Positions 8,047-16,375 of a stretch of 64,000 nt of DNA are shown piece after piece (position 1 is the stretch's first letter; each line of letters starts with the position of its first letter). The notes under the pieces are model-generated. The model worked only from the letters and a program-made list of their open reading frames with translations, was not told the origin of the DNA and did no database searches. The position numbers and the translations under genes are program-made. Source of the DNA: an uncultured Clostridia bacterium (lineage in GTDB: Bacteria > Bacillota > Clostridia > Christensenellales > Aristaeellaceae); assembly GCA_934662505.1 (NCBI GenBank), contig CAKUKE010000009.1:26376-90375 (forward strand). Direction: 5' to 3'.

Positions 8047-9555
8047 ATGAAACGGGGCAGTCTGTTCACCCGCCTGCTGACCGCCTTTCTGGCGGTCATT
8101 CTGGCGTGCGTAGGCGTTTTATACGTACTCATTTACACGCAGATGCGTTCCAGCCGCATTGACAGCCGCATTCAGGCGCTGAAATCTCAGGCGCGGGACG
8201 TGGCGTATCTGTCCAGCCGCCTGCAAAGCGACAAACTGAATCTGTCCCTGTCCGCGGCAGCCGCCACCAAGGACTACCTGTACTGGAAAAGCAGCCGCAT
8301 CTACGACCAGTACGGTGCCTATACGCTGGTCGTGGAGAGAACAGGACGCACCACCGCCTATTATCTGGAAAGCGCCATGCAGGACAAAAGCCTGCGGCAA
8401 ATGCCCGGCACGGAGGAGATGACCTCCTACCTCGACCGTGCCGTTCAAGGCGAGGAAATTACCGTGACGACGCAAAGCGCAAGCGGCCCGCTCTTTACAG
8501 TCATCGTTCCCTGCGTGCAGTTCAACCAGTTGACCAACCAGAATACCGTGATCGGCATCGTCATGATCCAGACCGCCGCCCAGACGATCCATGCAGTGTA
8601 CCGGGATCTGATCTGGCAGGTGGCGCTGGTCGCCCTCGGCGTATTCGTGCTGGCGGGGGTCTGCGCTTTTTTCCTCACCCGGCAGATGACGCAGCCGCTC
8701 TCCGCCATGTCCAGCGCCGCGCAGCAGATGGCGCGGGGGGATTTTTCCGCCCGCGCGCCGGAGGCCGGCAGCGCGGAAATACGCGAGCTGGCCGTCACCT
8801 TCAACGGCATGGCGCAGCAGCTGAGCACACTGGAAAACTCACGGCGCGACTTTGTCGCCAACGTATCCCATGAGCTGCGCTCCCCCATCACCAGTATTCA
8901 GGGCTTTGCGCAGGGCATTCTGGATGGCACCGTCCCGGAGGAAGACAGGGAAAAATATCTGCGCATCATCGTTGATGAAACGCACCGTCTCAGCAAGCTC
9001 ATCGGCGGTCTGCTGAACCTTTCCCGCATGGAAAATGACACCGTACAGCTGGCCAAAACCGTTTTTGATGTGAATGAAATGGTGCGGCGCGTTCTTATCG
9101 CCCGGATGAACCAGATCGACGACAAGCAGCTGAACATTGAGGCCAACCTGCAGGAGGAGCCCTGCTATGTGCTGGCCGATGCAGATCAGATCGAGCAGGT
9201 CATCATCAATCTGGTGGACAACGCCGTCAAGTTTACCCCCGAAGAGGGCGTTCTGACCCTCTCCACCCGCACGGAGGGCGGCACCGTCTACCTGCGGGTC
9301 AAGGACAACGGGGTCGGTATTTTGCCGCAGGATGCGCCCCACATTTTCGACCGCTTCTACAAAGCGGACAAAGCTCACACCGTAGGCAAGGGAACGGGGC
9401 TCGGCCTGGCCATCTGCCGCATCATCATGGAAAAGCACGGTCAAAGCATCCGTCTGGTGTCCGGCGAGGGCGGTGCGGAATTTGAAATCACGCTGGAAAA
9501 AAGCGATCCACCGGAGGAACGGCGGCATGCAGACGACGGCTTACGCAAAGATTAA
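8047..9555 (+). CDS. Sensor histidine kinase, PhoR/WalK-like
   Basis: Membrane sensor kinase of 502 residues. It has TM1 at about residues 9-31, an extracytoplasmic sensor of roughly 150 residues, TM2 near 190-212, a HAMP linker, and a HisKA domain with phospho-acceptor His275 in NVSHELRSP. A HATPase domain follows with an N-box (NLVDNAVKFT), DNGVGI and GTGLGLAI. It lies directly behind its response regulator. Its 3' end overlaps ispE by 29 bases, and the ispE ribosome site sits inside this gene. Confidence 0.95.
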   Translation: MKRGSLFTRLLTAFLAVILACVGVLYVLIYTQMRSSRIDSRIQALKSQARDVAYLSSRLQSDKLNLSLSAAAATKDYLYWKSSRIYDQYGAYTLVVERTGRTTAYYLESAMQDKSLRQMPGTEEMTSYLDRAVQGEEITVTTQSASGPLFTVIVPCVQFNQLTNQNTVIGIVMIQTAAQTIHAVYRDLIWQVALVALGVFVLAGVCAFFLTRQMTQPLSAMSSAAQQMARGDFSARAPEAGSAEIRELAVTFNGMAQQLSTLENSRRDFVANVSHELRSPITSIQGFAQGILDGTVPEEDREKYLRIIVDETHRLSKLIGGLLNLSRMENDTVQLAKTVFDVNEMVRRVLIARMNQIDDKQLNIEANLQEEPCYVLADADQIEQVIINLVDNAVKFTPEEGVLTLSTRTEGGTVYLRVKDNGVGILPQDAPHIFDRFYKADKAHTVGKGTGLGLAICRIIMEKHGQSIRLVSGEGGAEFEITLEKSDPPEERRHADDGLRKD

Positions 9556-10384
9556 CTGGGCGCTGAACCTGACGGGCAAACGCCCGGACGGCTATCATCT
9601 GCTCAACATGCTCATGCAGCCCATCGCGCTGCATGACGACCTGACGCTGACCCCGCGTACGGACGGGCGGATCAGGCTGACGCTGGAAGGCGCGCCGGGG
9701 CTGGCCGCAGATGAGACCAATCTGGCCTGCCGCGCCGCCTCCGCCCTCCGAAGCGCAGTCAGAGACGCCGCGCTGGGCGTGGATATTCATCTGGTCAAAC
9801 GCATTCCTTCCGGCGCAGGGCTCGGAGGCGGAAGCGCCGACGCTGCCGCCGTGCTTCATGGGCTGAACCGGCTGTGGGATCTGGGGTTGACAGACGAATA
9901 CCTGCAGGCCATAGGGCTGACGCTGGGAGCGGACGTCCCCTTCTGTGTGTACGGCCGCCCCGCACAGGTCACCGGCATCGGCGAGGTGATCTCCCCCCTT
10001 CCCATGGCGCGCTCCTTTCCGCTGGTGCTTCTGCATCCCTGTGCGCCTCTCCCCACCCGGCAGGTGTTTGAAACGGCGGATACCGTGGCTTTTGCCGTCC
10101 CTGCGGACATCGAACAAGCCCGCAGCGCTTTCGCATCGGGGCAGCCGTCAGGCATTGCCGCCCATTGCCGCAACATGCTTCAGCCTGCGGCGGCGCTTTT
10201 GCGTCCCGAACTGCCCGGAGCGCTTTGCGACCTGACGGCAGCGGGAGCGTTTCTTGCCATGATGACCGGTTCAGGCTCTGTTGTGTTCGGCGCTTTCGAA
10301 ACCGACGCGCTGGCGGACGCCGCCTGCAAGCGGCTGTCCGAAACGTATCCCGTCTGTATTCGAACCCATACCCTTCCCGGCTGA
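9527..10384 (+). CDS. ispE: 4-diphosphocytidyl-2-C-methyl-D-erythritol kinase
   Basis: GHMP kinase that phosphorylates CDP-methylerythritol in the non-mevalonate isoprenoid pathway, cytoplasmic. The 285-residue protein starts with the family hallmark AYAKINWALN and contains the glycine-rich ATP loop PSGAGLGGGSADAA from residue 94. Also visible are LGADVPFC and a late MTGSGSVVFG motif. The ATG at 9527 is nine bases after GGAGG and lies inside the kinase gene, so ispE is probably translated from the same message as the two-component system. Confidence 0.95.
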   Translation: MQTTAYAKINWALNLTGKRPDGYHLLNMLMQPIALHDDLTLTPRTDGRIRLTLEGAPGLAADETNLACRAASALRSAVRDAALGVDIHLVKRIPSGAGLGGGSADAAAVLHGLNRLWDLGLTDEYLQAIGLTLGADVPFCVYGRPAQVTGIGEVISPLPMARSFPLVLLHPCAPLPTRQVFETADTVAFAVPADIEQARSAFASGQPSGIAAHCRNMLQPAAALLRPELPGALCDLTAAGAFLAMMTGSGSVVFGAFETDALADAACKRLSETYPVCIRTHTLPG

Positions 10385-10435
10385 TCCGTATATTTTTCCC
10401 GTAACATACGCACACTGTTTCCGAAAGGAGACGGT

Positions 10436-10918
10436 ATGCGTTCTTTTTTTCGATTGACGGTCTGCCTGCTGGCGCTGGCTCTTTTTCTCACCGGCACCGC
10501 GCAGGGAGAAAAAGCTGCCTGCTTTGGCTATGTGCGCATCGTATCCGGCGACCCCTCCCCTGAAGCGCAGATGCAGAAACACGCGCTGCGTGCGCGTCTG
10601 AATGAACTCATGGCTCGGCGTTCCACACCCACGGTGCAGGAACTGCGTCTCCATCTCGCCGCCACCTTTCCCTGCACGGTGCAGATACGTCCATGGCGGC
10701 CGGAGACTGAAATGCCCGTCCGCCCTACCCTGTATATACAGCTGGGACACGGAGGCGGCCCCAACTGGTGGGGCGTACTGTGCGGGGACACCCTGTCCGC
10801 CATGCTGGAAAGCCGACAAAAAAGCGCCGGTCAGACCGGCGCAGAAAATCACAAGACCCTTTTTGACTGGTGGCAAAAGCTTCTCAGCTTATTGGGGCTG
10901 GCTGAGCCAGTCCTGTAA
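10436..10918 (+). CDS. Short SpoIIR-like sporulation signalling protein
   Basis: In Bacillus SpoIIR is secreted from the forespore and triggers SpoIIGA to process pro-sigma-E. This 160-residue protein has a signal peptide (cleavage expected near TAQGE) and an RIVSGDPSPEAQ segment resembling the family's ANSDSPEDQ. Near the end, GHGGGPNWWGVLCG resembles the conserved G-x-x-NWW-CVLFPP signature. It is shorter than the roughly 200-240 residues usual for SpoIIR and has diverged, so the call is moderate. It follows ispE by 51 bases with a GAAAGGAG site. Its last 30 bases overlap the end of the convergent membrane-protein gene, and its coding region contains that gene's terminator. Confidence 0.65.
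   Translation: MRSFFRLTVCLLALALFLTGTAQGEKAACFGYVRIVSGDPSPEAQMQKHALRARLNELMARRSTPTVQELRLHLAATFPCTVQIRPWRPETEMPVRPTLYIQLGHGGGPNWWGVLCGDTLSAMLESRQKSAGQTGAENHKTLFDWWQKLLSLLGLAEPVL
10818..10842 (-). terminator. Terminator of the membrane-protein gene, inside spoIIR-like CDS
   Basis: On the minus strand, a GCGCCGG/CCGGCGC stem with a five-base loop is followed by six T. It ends transcription of the 10889-11374 gene while lying within the coding sequence of the opposing spoIIR-like gene. Confidence 0.75.
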
Positions 10919-11374
10919 ATTGGTCAGGTGCGTCAGGAGCAGCGTCCGTGCATCCAGCGTCGAACTTGCCGCCGTCTGCGTCAGGTTCTCGATGTTGTCA
11001 ATATCGCTGTACAGCGCGGTGAACGCTTCGACCGGCGCCAGCCTGCCGCCCTCTCCCCACAGAGACACGCTCATCTGATTAAACTGCTCCATGGCGTACA
11101 CATACTGGCGAATCAGCGCCAGCCGGGCGGAGGTGCCCGAGTTGACGACGCTGGACATTTTGTTCACCTGCTCAATGGCAGCGGAGACGCTGCTCATCAT
11201 CCGCTGGGAAAGCTGGGCGGCGGTCTTCTGTTCAAACACACGGGTGCGGACCACCATGACGGTCAAAACGATGCACCCGATCAGCAGCAAAACCATCACG
11301 GCCGCCAGAATTCTGCGCACTTTGGGCGTAAAAGGCGACGAAGCGCCGTTCATTCCGCTGGAATAATGGTACAT
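10889..11374 (-). CDS. Single-pass membrane protein of unknown function
   Basis: Not recognised. The 161-residue protein has a cytoplasmic N-terminus, one strong membrane segment at residues 21-42, and an outer part of about 115 residues that looks mostly helical and is rich in Ser, Gln and Asn. That layout resembles the periplasmic helix bundle of some sensors, but no output domain follows. The ATG at 11374 follows AAGGATG by about eight bases; an upstream in-frame ATG at 11413 has no clear site. It has its own promoter and terminator, so it is a monocistronic unit. Confidence 0.7.
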   Translation of the reverse strand: MYHYSSGMNGASSPFTPKVRRILAAVMVLLLIGCIVLTVMVVRTRVFEQKTAAQLSQRMMSSVSAAIEQVNKMSSVVNSGTSARLALIRQYVYAMEQFNQMSVSLWGEGGRLAPVEAFTALYSDIDNIENLTQTAASSTLDARTLLLTHLTNLQDWLSQPQ

Positions 11375-11436
11375 TTTTTCACATCCTTCGTCTCGTTGAT
11401 CGCAAATAACCATATACGGTTAGCTTACACCCATTG

Positions 11437-11465
11437 ATTATACCACAGAAACGCCCGTTCGTAAA
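11437..11465 (-). promoter_or_regulatory. Promoter of the single-pass membrane protein gene
   Basis: Minus-strand TTTACG, 17-base spacer, TATAAT, ending 63 bases before the ATG. Confidence 0.6.
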
Positions 11466-11539
11466 GTAAACGTGCAAAAGCTCTCTTTCGTTCCATTTAC
11501 TTTTACAATTTGTTCATCCCTTTTCCATACGCGCCGTGT

Positions 11540-11545
11540 TATAAT
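11540..11545 (+). promoter_or_regulatory. -10 box of the Gld-type ABC operon
   Basis: TATAAT 61 bases upstream of the ATPase start; the -35 region (TCCCTT at 17 bases) is poor. Confidence 0.45.
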
Positions 11546-11605
11546 AGGCTTGCCGTATGAAACGTACGAGCCTGCGCTGCGCGCTTTTGCGAAAGGAGAA
11601 GCCCC

Positions 11606-12532
11606 ATGATCGAGATGACCCATATCAGCAAATGCTTTGGCCGGCATAACGCGCTGACGGACGTGAACCTGTCCGTTCCCAAAGGGCAGGTGCTGGGGCT
11701 GTTGGGACAAAACGGCGCGGGCAAAAGCACCATCATGAACATTCTGACCGGGTGCCTCCCACCGACGGAAGGTCAGGTCGTGCTGGGCGGTCAGGACATG
11801 CTGCTGTTTCCCCATCAGGCCAAACAGATGATCGGCTATCTGCCCGAAGCCGCTCCCCTTTATGAGGAAATGACCGTCCGCTCCTTTCTCACCTTTTCCG
11901 CCCGCCTCAAGTGCGTGGTGGAAAAAGCCATTCCGGGACATGTGGAGGAAGTTGCCGAACGCACAGGGCTGCGCGATACCCTTTCCCGCCGCATCGGCAA
12001 CCTGAGCAAGGGATACCGTCAGCGCGTCGGACTGGCGCAGGCGCTGTGCGGCAGCCCGGATATTCTGGTGCTGGACGAACCCACCTCCGGTCTGGATCCG
12101 ACGCAGGCCGCCGAATTCCGTCAGTTGATCGGCGATCTGTCCGGCCGTCATACCATCGTTTTTTCTTCCCACATTCTCAGCGAAGTGCAGTCCGTGTGCG
12201 ACCGGGTGGTCATTTTGCACGAGGGACGCATGATCTGCGACCAGACGCTGCACAACGCTCCCTCTGGCGCCGCGGTGCGGCTGCGGGCGGTCATCGCCGG
12301 TTCAGTGCGGAAACTGCTGCCTGCGGTACGCTCGCTGCCCTGCTTCACCCGGGTGGACGCGCTGCCGGGTGAAGATGGCAACGCCGTACTGCTCCTGACA
12401 GCGACGCCGGGAGCCTCGGCTGAAAAGCGGCTGTTCACCCTGCTGGCCGGGCTGCAGATGCCGCTTCTGCGGCTGATGCCGGTGGAAGACAGTCTGGAGG
12501 ACATTTTTCTGCGTGTCACGCAGAACGGCTGA
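11606..12532 (+). CDS. ABC transporter ATPase, GldA/NatA type
   Basis: ATP-binding subunit of an ABC-2 system. The 308-residue protein has Walker A GQNGAGKST at residues 34-42, signature LSKGYRQR, Walker B ILVLDEPTSGLDP, and the H-loop FSSHI. A C-terminal domain of roughly 90 residues is typical of exporters of this class. GAAAGGAG precedes the ATG. It leads a tight four-gene operon (ATPase, permease, GldG-like, DUF4340), the composition of the Gld intramembrane transport family first described from gliding Bacteroidetes. The cargo is unknown. Confidence 0.93.
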   Translation: MIEMTHISKCFGRHNALTDVNLSVPKGQVLGLLGQNGAGKSTIMNILTGCLPPTEGQVVLGGQDMLLFPHQAKQMIGYLPEAAPLYEEMTVRSFLTFSARLKCVVEKAIPGHVEEVAERTGLRDTLSRRIGNLSKGYRQRVGLAQALCGSPDILVLDEPTSGLDPTQAAEFRQLIGDLSGRHTIVFSSHILSEVQSVCDRVVILHEGRMICDQTLHNAPSGAAVRLRAVIAGSVRKLLPAVRSLPCFTRVDALPGEDGNAVLLLTATPGASAEKRLFTLLAGLQMPLLRLMPVEDSLEDIFLRVTQNG

Positions 12533-12558
12533 TTCTGTTTAAAAAGGGGGACTTTTCC

Positions 12559-13275
12559 ATGGGCGCCGTCTACCGCCGTGAACTGCAGGGGTACTTTTTC
12601 ACGCCTGTCGGCTATGTTTTCGCCGGTGTTTTTCTGACCCTCGGCAGCGTTTTTTTCGGCGCGGGCAATCTGGCCATCCGTTCCAGCAGCATGATGTCTC
12701 TGCTCCGCAACATGAGTTATCTGTGGATGCTTCTGTGCCCTGTACTGACCATGCGGCTCATCGCCGGCGAAAAAAGCAGCGGCACCTTTTCTCTGCTTTT
12801 TTCATCGCCCTGTTCGCTGACCGCCATCGTAGGCGGCAAGTTTTTCTCCGCCTGCACGGTGATGCTGGCCACCGTGGCGCTGTCCTTTGTATTTCCCATT
12901 CTGATTGCGATTTACGGGAAGCTGTATCTGGCAGAAACGCTGGTCGGCTATCTGGGGTTCCTGCTGCAGGGCGGGTGCTTTATCGCGCTGGATATGACGG
13001 TATCATGCCTGACCCGCAACCCGGTCACCGCCGCCATCGCCTGCTTCGGCGTCAATCTGGGCGTTTGGTTCTTTGACGTTTTGTCCGCCGTGGTACAAAA
13101 TGCGGCGCTGACGGACGTGCTGTCCTTTTTCAGCCTTTACCAGCGTCTGACCCCCTTCACGCTTGGGCAGCTGAGCTTTGCAAACGTGCTGTTCAGCCTG
13201 ACCTATATTTTCGCCATGCTGTTTCTGTGCGTCCGCCTGCTGGACGCCCGACGCTGGAGCGAGGTGCAGTCATGA
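12559..13275 (+). CDS. ABC-2 permease, GldF-like
   Basis: Integral membrane subunit of 238 residues with six predicted membrane segments. The N-terminus MGAVYRRELQGYFFTPVGYV matches the family's usual opening, in which an RRELxxYFxSPxxY-like helix precedes the first segment. A hydrophilic motif RLIAGEKSSGTFSLL sits between segments 2 and 3, as in GldF and related ABC-2 permeases. An AAAAGGGGGA site precedes the ATG. Its stop overlaps the start of the GldG-like gene (ATGA), so the two are translationally coupled. Confidence 0.9.
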   Translation: MGAVYRRELQGYFFTPVGYVFAGVFLTLGSVFFGAGNLAIRSSSMMSLLRNMSYLWMLLCPVLTMRLIAGEKSSGTFSLLFSSPCSLTAIVGGKFFSACTVMLATVALSFVFPILIAIYGKLYLAETLVGYLGFLLQGGCFIALDMTVSCLTRNPVTAAIACFGVNLGVWFFDVLSAVVQNAALTDVLSFFSLYQRLTPFTLGQLSFANVLFSLTYIFAMLFLCVRLLDARRWSEVQS

Positions 13276-14741
13276 AAAAGACGTCTTCCCTTGTATCCCG
13301 CCTCCGCGCCCGGCGCAGACTGCGCACCGGCGTGCTGTCCACCGTTCTGACGGTGCTGGTGCTGGTCATCTGCATCCTCCTTTGCGTAGCCGGCGACCGT
13401 CTGGAGGATCGGTATGCCCTTCAGCAGGATTTTTCCTTCAACGGCGCCACTACCCAGAGCCGCGTTTCCGCCGAGCAGCTTGCCAAGGTGACCCGGGACG
13501 TGCACGTGTACCTGATCACCTCCACCGGCGCGCCCAATCAGACGGTGGTCTCTCTTCTGACCCGTTACGCCGCGCAGAACAGCCACATCTCCTTTTCGCA
13601 GGAAAGCCTGTCGCAGAATCCTCTGCTGGCCACCCGTTTTCAGGACGTTCTGGGCGCAAACGCCATTTCCGGCGACTGTATTGTGGTACACTGTGCCGAT
13701 ACCGACCGGGCGCGCATTCTATCTGAAGATGATTTTACCGTTTATTCCTACAACATTGAAACCGGCTACTACAATGCGGACGGCTTCAATTACGAAAAGC
13801 CTCTGACGGAGGCCATCGCCTTCACCGCGCAGGATGACCCCCTCACCGTTCAGGTGCTGCGGGGGCACGGTGAGCTCAGCGGCGACGACTATCAGCTGAT
13901 TGAGGATCTGCTGACCAACGCCAACTACGCCGTCCGGGATCTGAGCCTCACCGCCGGCGATAAGCCGGATGCGGCCGCGCCTCTGCTGATCCTGTGCCCA
14001 CAGAGCGACCTGAGCGAGCAGGAAACACAGGCGCTTGTCGCCTTTGCGGAGGAAGGCGGGCAGTTTCTCATCCTGTCCAACTACAGTGACCCCGCTACGC
14101 TGACCAACTTCAACGCTTTGCTGCGCCGCTACGGCATTGGGCTGTATTCCGGCCTGTGCATGGCCAAAGAAGAAAACCAGCAGGATTATTACGACGACAA
14201 GCCAGCCTTTCTTTTGCCCATCATGCAGCAGAACGAACTGACCCAGCCGCTGATCGATGAAGGCCGCACCACCCTGCTCATGCCGGGCAGCCGTGCCCTG
14301 TCCGTGTCGGATGACATGAGCGGACTGACGGTGGAACCGCTCCTTTTGTCCGGCGATGCTTATGTGCGGGATTATGTGCACGCTGCGCCGGACGACGTAA
14401 CACAGCAGGATACGGACGAAACAGGCGTATTTCCGCTGGCGACCCTATCCACCCTTCTTGAAAGCAGCGGGCAGGTCTCCCGTGCCGTTGTGGTGGGAGA
14501 TTCCCTGATGCTGACGGACTACTGGATCATGAACAATACCTATTCCGGCGAATTCTTTCTCCGGGCGGTTCAATATCTGCAGAACGATGCGCCTATCAGC
14601 CTGTCCATCCCCGCCAAGCAGAGCGTCCGGCAAAGCCTGTCGCTGGGTTCCATGATGCCGGCCGTTCTGACGCTGGCCGTCCTGATTCTGGCGATCGTCT
14701 TCATCGCCCTGCGGGTACTTTTGCCCAGAAAGCATTTGTGA
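13272..14741 (+). CDS. GldG-like ABC transporter auxiliary protein
   Basis: A 489-residue membrane protein with one N-terminal segment (about 23-43), a large extracytoplasmic region and one C-terminal segment (about 462-484). The outer part contains an SAEQLAKVTRDVHVYLI stretch and LRGHGELSGDDY, matching the ABC_transp_aux/GldG domain, which has a class-I-glutamine-amidotransferase-like fold. It overlaps the permease stop by four bases, and its own stop overlaps the next start. In the Gld family it works with the ATPase and permease. The role in a clostridium, where no gliding is expected, is open. Confidence 0.85.
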   Translation: MKKTSSLVSRLRARRRLRTGVLSTVLTVLVLVICILLCVAGDRLEDRYALQQDFSFNGATTQSRVSAEQLAKVTRDVHVYLITSTGAPNQTVVSLLTRYAAQNSHISFSQESLSQNPLLATRFQDVLGANAISGDCIVVHCADTDRARILSEDDFTVYSYNIETGYYNADGFNYEKPLTEAIAFTAQDDPLTVQVLRGHGELSGDDYQLIEDLLTNANYAVRDLSLTAGDKPDAAAPLLILCPQSDLSEQETQALVAFAEEGGQFLILSNYSDPATLTNFNALLRRYGIGLYSGLCMAKEENQQDYYDDKPAFLLPIMQQNELTQPLIDEGRTTLLMPGSRALSVSDDMSGLTVEPLLLSGDAYVRDYVHAAPDDVTQQDTDETGVFPLATLSTLLESSGQVSRAVVVGDSLMLTDYWIMNNTYSGEFFLRAVQYLQNDAPISLSIPAKQSVRQSLSLGSMMPAVLTLAVLILAIVFIALRVLLPRKHL

Positions 14742-16222
14742 TGGATACCCTCAAAAAGAAAAATCGGCGAAAGCCCCTGTCCTTGAAAAGCTTGCTTCTG
14801 CTGCTTGCCGTGCTGGCGGCAGCCGCCGCGCTTCTGTGTTATTTTTTAAACCGCCGGCCTGCCCTGCTTGTGCCGGAGACGACCGACGCGGATGGACAGC
14901 TGCTGCTTTTTTCCTATACGGAGGATCAGCTGCTGTCCGTGACCATCACGCCGCCCGAAGGGGAAGCCTATACGCTTCTGATGCGGGACGGTGAATTGAC
15001 GCTGGAAAGCGACGCAGATTTTCCCATCCGCACCACGGTTTTAGAGGACGTCCTGAACAACGCTTCCCACATTCAGGTGGAGACCACGGTGCTCAGCAGG
15101 GACGAGACCGACGTATCGCTGTCGGATTTCGGGCTGGAACCCCCTGCCTGCACCGCCGTTCTCCGCTATACGGACGGAACCACGCATACCCTGCGGCTGG
15201 GAGATCAGATGCCCGCAGATATCCCCTATTACTACATGACGGTCGACGACGACCCTCGCATTTTCGGCGCGTCCACGGACACCTTCGATGCCTTTTCCCA
15301 GCCTCTGGCCGCGCTGCACCCCGTTGACCAGCCCGGCATCAAGGGCGAATTGATCGACAGCGTCGACCTTGCAGGAGAAAACCGCTTTCACCTGACCCGC
15401 ACCGTCTGGGGCTGGCAGCTGAACGCACCCTTTTCCTACCCCATGGACGAGGACAAGGCGGACAACCTGCTGACCAGTCTGGAGGGTCTGCGTTTTGCCC
15501 GCTACATCGGTATGCTCGCCGATCTGACCCCCTCGGAGTACGGTCTGGATGCGCCGCGGCTGACCCTGACCCTTGACATCGCCGAAAGCGTGGTACAGGC
15601 TACAGATGAAAACGGCGATACGGTACAGGTGACGCTGCCCGCTTCCCAGCAGGTCTTTTATATCGGCCGGGACATGAACGAAGACTACCTGTACGTTTCG
15701 CTGGGTGGGGTCGTTTATGCTGCCCCCCGCTTCCTGTACCGCTTTCTGAATCAGTTTTCCCCCGCATCTTCCCTTCTGGCGTATCCTGTGGATCAGGGGG
15801 TACAGACCCTCACCGGGATCACGTTCATTCAGAAGGACGTGGAAACGCATTACGCGATCCGGCTGCTGGAACGGTTGACGGAGAACAACGAGATCGCTGT
15901 GGACGAAGACGGCAACACGCTCTATGACGTGCACGTAGACCGGAATGGACAGGAAATCGACAGCGAACCTTTTCTCCGCTGGCTGCTGCAGCTGCGCCGC
16001 CTGACGGGAGACGGCGTCCTGACGGAAGACGATTTCCTTCCGCAAAGTGCCGACGCATCCCTGATTCTCTACGGAGACGGCATTTCACGCCGCGTGGATT
16101 TTTACCGCTACGACAGCCTGTATACCGTTTTTGCCGTGGATGGTACCGCACGGTACTACCTTGCCACAGATACCCTGAACGCCCTGCTTGCCTGGCCGGG
16201 CGATGCCGCAGACGGCAGTTGA
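14741..16222 (+). CDS. DUF4340 domain protein of the Gld-type ABC operon
   Basis: A 493-residue protein with a basic N-terminus and one membrane segment at about residues 20-38. A long extracytoplasmic region follows with repeated beta-rich units (LSDFGLEPP near 130 and LTPSEYGLDAPRLTLTL near 265). The SxFGLxxP pattern is a hallmark of DUF4340, a family that sits beside GldG-type genes. The start is the ATG overlapping the previous stop (TGATG); a GTG three bases upstream is the alternative. It is the last gene of the operon and is followed by a terminator. Confidence 0.85.
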   Translation: MDTLKKKNRRKPLSLKSLLLLLAVLAAAAALLCYFLNRRPALLVPETTDADGQLLLFSYTEDQLLSVTITPPEGEAYTLLMRDGELTLESDADFPIRTTVLEDVLNNASHIQVETTVLSRDETDVSLSDFGLEPPACTAVLRYTDGTTHTLRLGDQMPADIPYYYMTVDDDPRIFGASTDTFDAFSQPLAALHPVDQPGIKGELIDSVDLAGENRFHLTRTVWGWQLNAPFSYPMDEDKADNLLTSLEGLRFARYIGMLADLTPSEYGLDAPRLTLTLDIAESVVQATDENGDTVQVTLPASQQVFYIGRDMNEDYLYVSLGGVVYAAPRFLYRFLNQFSPASSLLAYPVDQGVQTLTGITFIQKDVETHYAIRLLERLTENNEIAVDEDGNTLYDVHVDRNGQEIDSEPFLRWLLQLRRLTGDGVLTEDDFLPQSADASLILYGDGISRRVDFYRYDSLYTVFAVDGTARYYLATDTLNALLAWPGDAADGS

Positions 16223-16263
16223 CCCCCTCATCCGTTTTTCAAAACGTTTTCAAAAAGCAAAAG

Positions 16264-16297
16264 CACCCTCCGACTGTCCGTGTTCGGAGGGTGTTTT
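16264..16297 (+). terminator. Terminator of the Gld-type operon
   Basis: A perfect 10-bp stem (CACCCTCCGA/TCGGAGGGTG) with a ten-base loop followed by TTTT. It lies between the operon and the convergent capA gene. The rest of 16298-16375 shows nothing I can support. Confidence 0.8.
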
Positions 16298-16375
16298 CTG
16301 ATATGCTGCAAGGATGCAGGCACTGCTGCAGTGTTCCTGATGATTCGCAGTCACACACGTGCCCGACGCCCTTTT

